NCBI GenBank assembly: GCA_039024295.1 | Contig: JBCDIQ010000354.1 | Coordinates: 1-5,955 of the forward strand | DNA from: JBCDIQ01 sp039024295 | Lineage (GTDB): Bacteria; Bacteroidota; Bacteroidia; J057 | DNA length: 5,955 nucleotides | Direction: 5' to 3' | Part shown: piece after piece, positions 1 through 5,702 of the stretch | Numbering within the stretch: position 1 is the first letter of the stretch | How the letters are laid out: every line of letters begins with the position of its first letter | Notes under the pieces: model-generated | Told to the model about the DNA's origin: nothing | Database searches by the model: none | Seen by the model: only the letters and a program-made list of their open reading frames with translations | Translations under genes and position numbers: made by a program

Positions 1-162
1 AGGAACCCCACACAACACAGTCATGATGAAGTAGCCAAGTGCAAGGGGAACCGTAAAGGAGAGCAAAAGAATCGCATAAGCCGATTCAACGAACGCGCAC
101 CCAAAAAGGGTAAAAATGGTACATAGGAGCAACAAGGTTGTGCTCAAGCGATAATTTTTCAT
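1..162 (-). CDS. Partial small membrane protein, N-terminal 54 residues (unknown function)
   Basis: An uninterrupted reading frame starts at an ATG (162-160) and runs leftward off the window, so only the N-terminus is visible. It begins MKNYRLSTTLLLL and is strongly hydrophobic. A first membrane-spanning stretch covers about residues 8-25 (with a Gly-Cys-Ala near 22-24) and a second covers about residues 30-51, with a Glu-Ser-Ala-Tyr turn between them. The positively charged start (Lys2, Arg5) followed by a long apolar helix is typical of an inner-membrane protein or signal anchor. A lipobox reading (LFGC, Cys23) is conceivable, but the very hydrophobic continuation makes a multi-spanning protein more likely. 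No clear Shine-Dalgarno sequence precedes the ATG, which is normal for Bacteroidota. The gene is divergent from the aldo/keto reductase. I do not recognise the family, and the C-terminus is not available. Confidence 0.6.
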   Translation of the reverse strand, partial: MKNYRLSTTLLLLCTIFTLFGCAFVESAYAILLLSFTVPLALGYFIMTVLCGVP

Positions 163-199
163 GATTGGCAATCTGGTATTCCGTTAATCTTGGCATTCC

Positions 200-215
200 A
201 ACTTGATTTCAAGTT
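200..215. promoter_or_regulatory. Perfect 6-bp inverted repeat in the divergent spacer
   Basis: AACTTG, a 4-nt ATTT spacer and CAAGTT form a perfect dyad, the most symmetrical site in the 102-bp gap (163-264) between two divergent genes. It lies 38 nt left of the membrane-protein start and 49 nt right of the reductase start, so a regulator bound there could control both. It is AT-rich, lacks a T-tract and does not follow a gene end, so a terminator is unlikely. A weak match (7 of 8) to the Bacteroidota -7 element TAnnTTTG lies at 244-251 for the reductase, but it leaves a leader of only about 10 nt. The operator role is inference. Confidence 0.3.
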
Positions 216-264
216 ATTTGTTATTGATATGGATTAAATTCTATTCTTTTGAAATCCCTTTCCT

Positions 265-1254
265 ATGCAGATGAACCAATTGGGTAGGACTTCCCTAAAA
301 GTATCGGCTCTGGGACTTGGCCTTGCAGCAGTGGGGCGCCCCGGTTACATCAACCTGGGGCATGGCCAAGACCTAGGAAGGCAATACGCGCCTTTGCAAA
401 TGGAGGCCAATGCCCATGCCCTGCTAGGAGCAGCCTATAAACGTGGCATTCGGTATTTCGACGCCGCGCGGTCTTATGGAAAAGCAGAATACTTTTTATC
501 CACCTGGCTGGAAAAAGCACAGCCGCAGGATGCCACAATTGGTTCTAAATGGGGCTACACTTACACTGCAGGTTGGGAAGTAGACGCAGCGGTTCATGAA
601 GAGAAAGACCATTCATTAGCGGTACTGGACCGACAATGGCAAGAAACACAATCACTGCTGGCAAACTCCCTTAACATCTACCACATCCATTCTGCTACTT
701 TGGAAAGTGGCGTTCTGGAAAATGCGGAGGTACTGGCCAAGCTGGGGAAACTTAAAGCCGATGGGATTCAGATTGGGCTTTCACTGAGTGGCCCCCGCCA
801 AGCCCATACCTTGCGCATGGCACAATGGTTGGAAGTAGATGGAGTTCCCCTTTTTGATGTGGTACAGGCTACCTGGAACCTACTCGAACCTTCTGCTGGT
901 CCTGCCCTCGCAGAGGCAAGAGAATCTGGCATGGGGGTCATCATCAAAGAGGCCCTTGCGAATGGCAGGCTGACCTCCAGGAATACAGACATTGATTTTA
1001 CGCCAAGTTTAACACTGCTGGAGGGAGAAGCCCGCAGGCTGCTAACGACGGTGGATGCATTGTCCCTTGCAGCCGTGTTGAACCAGTCATGGGCAGATGT
1101 GGTGCTCATCGGTGCTGTCCGCCAGGACCATTTGATCAGTAACCTGAAGGCCCTTGAGGTAAACTGGGATGAGGAGGCAAGCGAGAAGCTGAGCATTCTC
1201 CCAGAGCCTCCCGCACAGTACTGGGATACCCGAAAGAAACTAAAGTGGAACTAA
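265..1254 (+). CDS. Aldo/keto reductase (NAD(P)H-dependent oxidoreductase)
   Basis: This 329-residue cytosolic protein has the size and order of motifs of the aldo/keto reductase (beta/alpha)8 barrel. It opens with LGRTSLKVSALGLG, the classic first strand. The catalytic tetrad is intact: Asp66 and Tyr71 in FDAARSYGKAE, Lys95 in GSKWGY, and His142 in IYHIHS. Later barrel motifs include GLSLSGP (171-177), VQATWNLLE (200-208) and, at the cofactor-binding end, VLIGAVRQDHLISNL (280-294). A loop at about 22-45 (GRPGYINLGHGQDLG) is longer than in short family members and marks a distinct subgroup. From memory, actinobacterial homologues share this loop. The substrate cannot be deduced. ATG at 265 is used; a second ATG at 271 is equally possible and neither has a Shine-Dalgarno sequence. 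GC is about 53% over 301-1200 by hand count, against about 43% in sampled lines of the lipoprotein gene. It appears monocistronic. Confidence 0.93.
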   Translation: MQMNQLGRTSLKVSALGLGLAAVGRPGYINLGHGQDLGRQYAPLQMEANAHALLGAAYKRGIRYFDAARSYGKAEYFLSTWLEKAQPQDATIGSKWGYTYTAGWEVDAAVHEEKDHSLAVLDRQWQETQSLLANSLNIYHIHSATLESGVLENAEVLAKLGKLKADGIQIGLSLSGPRQAHTLRMAQWLEVDGVPLFDVVQATWNLLEPSAGPALAEARESGMGVIIKEALANGRLTSRNTDIDFTPSLTLLEGEARRLLTTVDALSLAAVLNQSWADVVLIGAVRQDHLISNLKALEVNWDEEASEKLSILPEPPAQYWDTRKKLKWN

Positions 1255-1755
1255 TGCCGAATGGATTCTTAGCTGTTGGGCTTACGTAAAAAATTTCGTC
1301 CTGTGGGGGTAAAATGCTTGATTTTAAGCATCTTAATACTATTTCCCCAGCCTTTGCATAGGTTAAATCAATTCTGCAGCAAAGGTTTATGCTTACATCG
1401 CTTAGACGAGTAGTAAGTCCCCATGTGGCTTTTTAAGCTGTAAATGATCGATGGAGAGAGGTTTCGCTCCGAAGGCAGTTTATCATCAGGATATTTGTAG
1501 TGCCCCTAGTCAGCATTTGTGATTTTTGACCGTTGGGGATTATGGGTCAACTCTTATCATCCTGCATGACATGTACCTCCGGTCTCCGACCGGAGATGAA
1601 TACGCCGTTAGAATAACGGCGGTACAGGGTTCGTTGCTCATCCTGATTTTCACAAAGAGTATGCTTAGGAGTTCAGCTTATTTTTCTTCCACATGGGGAA
1701 TGGCTGTTAGATGAGCTTAATGAAAATGGAGGCAAATCAAAATATCCTTTGAGTT
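1255..1755. other. Convergent intergenic region without a convincing gene
   Basis: These 501 bp separate the 3' ends of the reductase (plus) and the PD40 lipoprotein (minus). The only notable reading frame, 62 codons at 1526-1714 on the plus strand, runs straight through the double hairpin at 1572-1626 and has no recognisable domain, so I treat it as non-coding. A hairpin at 1314-1331 (ATGCTT, 6-nt loop, AAGCAT) about 60 bp after the reductase stop could be a weak terminator but has no T-run. On the other side, a 5-bp hairpin at 1737-1752 just beyond the lipoprotein stop is similarly weak. Nothing else in 1335-1550 stood out. Degraded mobile DNA is possible given the structured element, but no transposase remnant was recognised. 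Confidence 0.5.
1572..1626. repeat. Double-hairpin, three-way-junction element (REP/BIME-like candidate)
   Basis: Three perfect stems are nested without gaps. The outer stem is TGTAC (1572-1576) with GTACA (1622-1626). Inside it, hairpin 1 (1577-1595) is CTCCGGTC, loop TCC, GACCGGAG. A 7-nt linker ATGAATA (1596-1602) follows, then hairpin 2 (1603-1621) is CGCCGTTA, loop GAA, TAACGGCG. Both hairpins have 8 perfect base pairs and 3-nt loops, and they abut the outer stem exactly, giving a Y- or T-shaped fold on either DNA strand or in RNA. An 8-nt direct repeat TCATCCTG lies outside it at 1557-1564 and 1638-1645. Location in a convergent gap and paired hairpins fit REP/BIME elements mobilised by RAYT (Y1) transposases; bidirectional termination is the other option, though T-tracts are absent. 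Only one copy is visible in this window. Confidence 0.65.
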
Positions 1756-2655
1756 TCACTTTTTCCTTATCCAATACAGCCCGTGCTTGCCATCTGCTTT
1801 TTTCTTGTGATAATATAGCCCTTTCCCGTCAGGCGTATAGGTACCAGCTTCTACGAAGCCATCTGCTTCCCCCACCAATTGGATATTTGTGAAAGGATCA
1901 CTTATATTTTCCCGGGTCGCCACATAGAGGCTAGGTACTTTCCCTGGTATAACTCGCGTGAAACAAATATCTAATTCATCTGGAGTAACCGCAGCGGCAT
2001 ACTCTAATGCATCGGTATTGATGTTCCGCATGATTTCTGCATAATCATCTGTCCGGCGAAATTGACCGCCTACCTTACGAGCAATCACAAAATTGGCTTC
2101 ATAGGGACCTCCATTGGCATCAAATGTACCATCAACAAAATAGAGGGTTTGACCATTTGCAGAAACCTCCACATCAAAGTTTACCCATCCAATCCTGTTT
2201 CTGGAAATATGTAGGACCAAGCCAGTGTCAATTAGGGTTCCATTGGAAAATATGCCTTGAGAAATGGAGGAAAAGGTCTGAGCATATGCGCCTGTATACA
2301 CGTAAAAGAACACTCCGTTTTCATCCATCGTAGGAACTCCTTCCAGGGCAGGGGTGTTTACCCCTTCCAATTCTCCCTGATACTCGAAGGTGGTGTCATT
2401 TACATAGGTGCTCCAATGCAAGTTGGTATTGACATCAGGGGTATTAAGGTTATTGAAAAACAATACTTTCCCATCACGAGAAAGGAAAGGCTCCATGATT
2501 TCCCCTGTATATCCTCTCATACTCACACGTTTGGGGGAATGAAACTCAATTACTTCTTGTATCCCAGAATCCTCAGTTACCTCTTTATCTCCATCTGACC
2601 GACAGCCTGGTCCGAGTAGGCTGGCGATCCATATACCTACCATTAGCCATTTCAT
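1756..2655 (-). CDS. Exported PD40-type beta-propeller lipoprotein
   Basis: The start is ATG 2655 (299 residues), chosen because a good AAGGA Shine-Dalgarno sequence sits 6 nt upstream and a normal signal peptide (MKWLMVGIWIASLLGPGC) then begins at residue 1. Longer starts (TTG at 2685, ATG at 2673) would add an acidic N-terminus and overlap the upstream gene. Cys18 is the probable lipid anchor, although the lipobox LGPGC is imperfect. The following RSDGDKE is acidic and resembles the surface-export signal of Bacteroidota lipoproteins. The body has at least five PD40/WD40-like blades, each with a Ser/Thr-Pro-Asp-Gly-Leu-Tyr-Phe type strand: about 55-69 (FLSRDGKVLFF), 106-122, 160-176 (VSANGQTLYFVDG), 219-234 and 269-285 (YTPDGKGLYYHKK). 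Such propellers bind proteins or glycans; no catalytic motif is seen. It is the last gene of the cluster, 14 nt after the membrane-protein stop. The ligand is unknown. Confidence 0.8.
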   Translation of the reverse strand: MKWLMVGIWIASLLGPGCRSDGDKEVTEDSGIQEVIEFHSPKRVSMRGYTGEIMEPFLSRDGKVLFFNNLNTPDVNTNLHWSTYVNDTTFEYQGELEGVNTPALEGVPTMDENGVFFYVYTGAYAQTFSSISQGIFSNGTLIDTGLVLHISRNRIGWVNFDVEVSANGQTLYFVDGTFDANGGPYEANFVIARKVGGQFRRTDDYAEIMRNINTDALEYAAAVTPDELDICFTRVIPGKVPSLYVATRENISDPFTNIQLVGEADGFVEAGTYTPDGKGLYYHKKKADGKHGLYWIRKK

Positions 2656-2661
2656 GTTTAT

Positions 2662-2666
2662 TCCTT
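2662..2666 (-). promoter_or_regulatory. Shine-Dalgarno site that fixes the lipoprotein start
   Basis: Read on the minus strand, AAAAGGAATAAAC precedes ATG 2655, giving AAGGA with a 6-nt spacer. It lies just after the TGA (2672-2670) of the upstream membrane-protein gene, so terminating ribosomes could reload here. It supports ATG 2655 over the TTG (2685) and ATG (2673) alternatives, the latter of which overlaps the TGA as ATGA. Confidence 0.6.
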
Positions 2667-2669
2667 TTA

Positions 2670-3086
2670 TCATGTCAACATCCAACAGACAATCAAAAAG
2701 GTGATAACCCCTACTACGGTTGTGAATCTACCTGCACCTCTCGACCGGACCCATCCAGAAAGGGAGATGACGACCGACAGACAGATAATGCCTATCATGA
2801 ATAATACTCCTCCAACTGCTCTGGGAGTATGCAGGTCGCTCATGGTGAAAGGTAAGGGATACCCTTTGGTGGTCATCATGAAAATCTTGGTCATGGAAAA
2901 TATACATGCCAAAAAACAACCAGCAGCAAGGGTAGAAGCCCTAAATAGGTAGGAGATAACCTTCTCTTCAGATTTATTCATCATTAAGGTGGCCAATACA
3001 GCAATTGAAAAGCCACCGAGCAAGGAACTGATGATCAACAGTTGATTGGCAAGAGCATTCCAATATTCCAAAGAGGGTTCTATCAT
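2670..3086 (-). CDS. Four-helix integral membrane protein, unknown function
   Basis: Starting at ATG 3086 this is a 138-residue protein beginning MIEPSLEYWNALANQ. Four hydrophobic segments are clear: about 15-36 (LLIISSLLGGFSIAVLATLM), 49-71, 90-111 and 121-137, ending CWMLT. The loop between helices 2 and 3 (about 72-89, KGYPLPF...DLHTPR) is the longest, and charged loops NKSEEK and RSRGAGR follow helices 1 and 3. A longer frame from ATG 3188 exists but would overlap the TfoX-like gene by 49 bp with a non-hydrophobic 34-residue extension, so I prefer 3086. A GGAGGT lies 14 nt upstream, farther than usual. The stop is 14 nt before the lipoprotein start, so the two are probably co-transcribed. 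I do not recognise a named family; the composition suggests an inner-membrane protein with no visible catalytic motif. Confidence 0.75.
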   Translation of the reverse strand: MIEPSLEYWNALANQLLIISSLLGGFSIAVLATLMMNKSEEKVISYLFRASTLAAGCFLACIFSMTKIFMMTTKGYPLPFTMSDLHTPRAVGGVLFMIGIICLSVVISLSGWVRSRGAGRFTTVVGVITFLIVCWMLT

Positions 3087-3139
3087 ACGGACGAATATTG
3101 ACCTCCAATATACGGAAACCCCTTCATTAGGTGATTGGC

Positions 3140-3442
3140 CTATTCCTCCTTTATAAATTGATAGGCCAGCTGGGCATAGAAGGGCCATGTATCGGCATGT
3201 TCAACAGGAATTTGTACCCAGTTTTTCATGGGCTTTGCATTCTCCATTGGGCTGAAGAAGGAAGCACCCGGAAGTTGAAGGGCTTCCTCATTGACCTCCC
3301 CGTACAGCTTGCACACGATTTGATCTTTTACAAATAGGAGAAACGGTTTCCTGCCAATCTTGAAGCAAGGGACCCCAAGTATGGAACTTCTTTTGTTGCC
3401 AGAAAGGTCCTGGCCAATTTGATCAAAAAGGTCTGATTCCAT
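3140..3442 (-). CDS. Small TfoX N-terminal-domain-like protein
   Basis: A 100-residue soluble protein without signal peptide or membrane segment. The order of its motifs recalls the TfoX/Sxy N-terminal fold as found in stand-alone bacterial proteins: a short N-terminal helix (DLFDQIGQDL, 4-13), a Gly-Val-Pro-Cys-Phe strand with a GRKPF turn (23-34), KDQIVCKLYG (39-48), a Leu-Pro-Gly-Ala loop leading to FFSPM (57-66), and the pattern KPMKNWVQIP (70-79) followed by an aromatic C-terminal helix (WPFYAQLAYQFI). The competence regulator TfoX carries an additional C-terminal domain that is absent here, so a competence role should not be assumed. The start (ATG 3442) lies 11 nt after the protease stop, pointing to co-transcription. 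Its last codons contain AAAGGAGGAA, a strong Shine-Dalgarno-like string with no start codon at normal distance. The family call is from memory and moderate. Confidence 0.6.
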   Translation of the reverse strand: MESDLFDQIGQDLSGNKRSSILGVPCFKIGRKPFLLFVKDQIVCKLYGEVNEEALQLPGASFFSPMENAKPMKNWVQIPVEHADTWPFYAQLAYQFIKEE

Positions 3443-3453
3443 TTCTTAGGCGA

Positions 3454-4383
3454 TCATTGAATGTCTGCATAAGGTACCTCTTTCAACCCATTGGGCTTAA
3501 GGAATACATTCCCTTCCTGGAAATCAAAAATGGTGTTGAACCTTTTCAGAAGTTCATTCCCAACGATATGAATAGGAAACCTAGCAGGATTAGGGGTATT
3601 CAGCAGCAAGACGGGAACGCTGTCCATACACACAGTTCCCATACACACCTGATCTGTCATTACCACCTGATTGATGAATTCATCTCCGGCAGAGTTCTTC
3701 AATTTTTGCTCTTTCAGCACCGGGAGGTCTTTGGGAAAATCAATTTCCTGCCGTAGATCTTTGTCCAGAATCAAGGCCCGCTGAAAACCAGAATCAAACA
3801 AGAAGGGGCCTTTATACTCCTTGCCGTTCACCTTTATCGTTCCATTCACGCTGAACAGGGTGTGCGTATACATGATCTTTAACTTCGTATACCCCTCGGG
3901 AACCTCGCTCAGTTTCTCGTGAATTATCATCAATTGTCGATCGTAATTCAGTTCCACTACCCTGCCCTCGAATAGATCCCAGCCAAAATGCCCATCGGTT
4001 TCTTTGGGACCAATCCTTGCCGAATAGAGGGAAAGGCTGTCCCAATTGCGCTTCCCAAGCTGAAGAGAATTACCATCGCTGATGTAGGCAATTGGCCCAT
4101 CTTCTATCTTGGCCTTGGTGCTGTCGGGCAGGGTAAGCTTCTGTAAAATTGCTTCCCGCCTCATGACCAGTTCTGTCCCTCCTGTATCGAAAAATAAGGT
4201 GATGGTATCGCGGCCATTTAGGAGGGTGGTGAACTTGATGTTATTGCCTTTGGTAAGCTCAAATGGGATGGTATCAGAGATGGAATAAGGCAGTTCTTCC
4301 TTTTCTGACTCAACGGGAGCCTGGGCAGTTATGGACGGAATCGCTACGAACCATATGAGGTAAAGGCCAAGGGGGAATTTCAT
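3454..4383 (-). CDS. Secreted retropepsin-like aspartyl protease
   Basis: This 309-residue protein has a signal peptide (MKFPLGLYLIWFVAIPSITA, probable cleavage near 20-22), so it acts in the periplasm or outside the cell. Two pepsin/retropepsin-type half-sites are present in one chain: FFDTGGTELVM with the catalytic Asp66-Thr-Gly, and FLFDSGFQRALIL with Asp197-Ser-Gly. Each half continues with the expected flap and strand signatures: GHFGWDLFEGRVVELNYDR (131-149) after the first, and VGNELLKRFNTIFDF (274-288) after the second. Length and layout match the Bacteroidota aspartyl-protease family proteins. Cys247 and Cys252 are five residues apart and could form a disulphide after export. Its substrate is unknown. 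The gene begins 134 bp after the hydrolase stop, without a clear Shine-Dalgarno sequence, and is probably the first gene of a four-gene unit. Confidence 0.88.
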   Translation of the reverse strand: MKFPLGLYLIWFVAIPSITAQAPVESEKEELPYSISDTIPFELTKGNNIKFTTLLNGRDTITLFFDTGGTELVMRREAILQKLTLPDSTKAKIEDGPIAYISDGNSLQLGKRNWDSLSLYSARIGPKETDGHFGWDLFEGRVVELNYDRQLMIIHEKLSEVPEGYTKLKIMYTHTLFSVNGTIKVNGKEYKGPFLFDSGFQRALILDKDLRQEIDFPKDLPVLKEQKLKNSAGDEFINQVVMTDQVCMGTVCMDSVPVLLLNTPNPARFPIHIVGNELLKRFNTIFDFQEGNVFLKPNGLKEVPYADIQ

Positions 4384-4517
4384 GTTGGAGAGATTTATTC
4401 AAAAGGAGATTAGTGCTAGGCTTTCTAACAGACAAGCGTAACTATCACAGGATGCTTGGATCGGTACCAATTGGCCTGATTACTGAAATATCAGCACACT
4501 TTCTGAACATTCCACTC

Positions 4518-5702
4518 TCACTTCCCTGAATCGGTCTTTTCCAATTCTCTAATTTTCTCAACCATCTTGACCGCATTTTCATTCTCTGGATTTAATTCCA
4601 ACGATTTCCGGTAATGCTTGAGAGAATTCTTCCAATCTTTGTGCTGGAAATACGCCTCTCCCAAGCTGTCGTATAGGTTCGCGTTATTGGGCATTAACTC
4701 GATTCCGTATGAGAACATTTTGATCGCCCCTTCAGCATCCTGCTTGTAATTCAGCCACTCATACCCCAGCTGATTGATGACCATGTCAAAACCGCTATTT
4801 GTTAAGTCCTCCTCGGTAAATTCCTGCCCTTTCAGGTACTCTTCGATCCATTTTGAAGGGTGATCAGGGTTGTTGTAGGTCTCATAAAACTGGTAACCAG
4901 CAGACTCTTTGGGAAATAATTCTGCAATCATGGTACGGTGATTCCCTTTTGTAAACTCCTGTTTGAGGTCCAGTTCCACATATTGTTCAAAGTCATGCAA
5001 GAGGTGTACCCTAACTTTCAGCTCATTGAGGTCATAAATGGTGGAGTACTGGGTATGGGCGATATTCGCCTGTGCAAAATGTGACATGGCCTCAGAGCAA
5101 TAATCGAGGGTTTCCTTTTCAGTAGTAGAAGCCAAAAATTTTCGTCCATTCTGGTAATATTCCAGGTTTACCTCGTCAACGGATGTTATCTGTGAATAGT
5201 AGAAGTTCGAAAACGTCTTCTCCGGCTCATCTCCAACAATCATTTCGTCTCCTTCAATGATCAGGTAAGTGCCAGATTTATCGACAAATACCAACTGGCC
5301 ATTTGTTATAAAGCTCAGGTTGATGGTTGACAGATATGCCTGCACCTCTTCTACATAGGTCATGGTTTGCATCACGATTTTCAAGGCCTCTTCAATGGGA
5401 ATGTCCAGCTTTCCTTCTGTTTCATTGACCGCGAGGTATGGTTCATAAAACCCATCGTACATCAACCCAGCTTCATTGAAGGCACCCTGCGGGAAATTGT
5501 TCAACAGGCCCATGTACATGACCCCAAAGGTATCCTTGCGTCCTTCTTCAAACCAAAACTGGCTATTGGGACTGAAATAATCCTCGTTATTGCCCACGAT
5601 GGTTTTGCCATTTTTGGTCAGCTTATACACACTGCAAACATGATGATCCAACGGAAATAGGCATATTAATATGCAGAGGCATGCAAGGGCAACTTTTTTC
5701 AT
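4518..5702 (-). CDS. Secreted C45/choloylglycine-hydrolase-like Ntn amidase with C-terminal TPRs
   Basis: A 394-residue two-part protein. A signal peptide (1-22) ends just before Cys23, which would become the N-terminal nucleophile of an Ntn hydrolase acting on linear amides outside the cytoplasm. Supporting motifs are CSVYKL followed by GKTIVGNNEDYF (32-43, with Asp41 the expected active-site aspartate), FNEAGLMYDG (75-84) and FSNFYYS (164-170, candidate oxyanion Asn166). Bile-salt hydrolases have GRNxD where this protein has GNNED, so bile-salt activity is doubtful and another N-acyl amide substrate is likely. After a helical linker, residues about 304-337 and 340-373 form two TPR-like repeats (NLYDSLGEAYFQHKDWKNSL, LELNPEN), probably for protein contact. 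The start is ATG 5702; no Shine-Dalgarno sequence is seen. It is upstream of the protease but separated by 134 bp, so a shared transcript is uncertain. Confidence 0.82.
   Translation of the reverse strand: MKKVALACLCILICLFPLDHHVCSVYKLTKNGKTIVGNNEDYFSPNSQFWFEEGRKDTFGVMYMGLLNNFPQGAFNEAGLMYDGFYEPYLAVNETEGKLDIPIEEALKIVMQTMTYVEEVQAYLSTINLSFITNGQLVFVDKSGTYLIIEGDEMIVGDEPEKTFSNFYYSQITSVDEVNLEYYQNGRKFLASTTEKETLDYCSEAMSHFAQANIAHTQYSTIYDLNELKVRVHLLHDFEQYVELDLKQEFTKGNHRTMIAELFPKESAGYQFYETYNNPDHPSKWIEEYLKGQEFTEEDLTNSGFDMVINQLGYEWLNYKQDAEGAIKMFSYGIELMPNNANLYDSLGEAYFQHKDWKNSLKHYRKSLELNPENENAVKMVEKIRELEKTDSGK

Noticed and set aside
768..1196. 142-codon minus-strand frame inside the aldo/keto reductase
   Set aside because: It is the antisense of a clearly coding, motif-complete enzyme and has a serine/alanine-rich composition typical of shadow frames.
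1526..1714. 62-codon plus-strand frame in the convergent gap
   Set aside because: It runs through both hairpins of the structured element, so its residues around RSPTGDEYAVRITAV are explained by the inverted repeats. It has no Shine-Dalgarno sequence or recognisable domain.
2656..2685. Longer lipoprotein start at TTG 2685 or ATG 2673
   Set aside because: Both would put extra residues before an otherwise standard signal peptide, while ATG 2655 has AAGGA at 6 nt.
3087..3188. N-terminal extension of the four-helix membrane protein to ATG 3188
   Set aside because: It would overlap the TfoX-like gene by 49 bp and add a 34-residue stretch unlike a membrane-protein N-terminus. The internal ATG 3086 gives a compact protein that starts shortly before the first helix.
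4384..4517. Gap between hydrolase and protease: possible terminator hairpin (4481-4496) and overlapping palindromes GGTACC and CCAATTGG (4463-4474)
   Set aside because: The hairpin stem is 6 bp with a G-T pair and no T-run, and the two short palindromes are within chance expectation. No promoter match was complete, so none is annotated.
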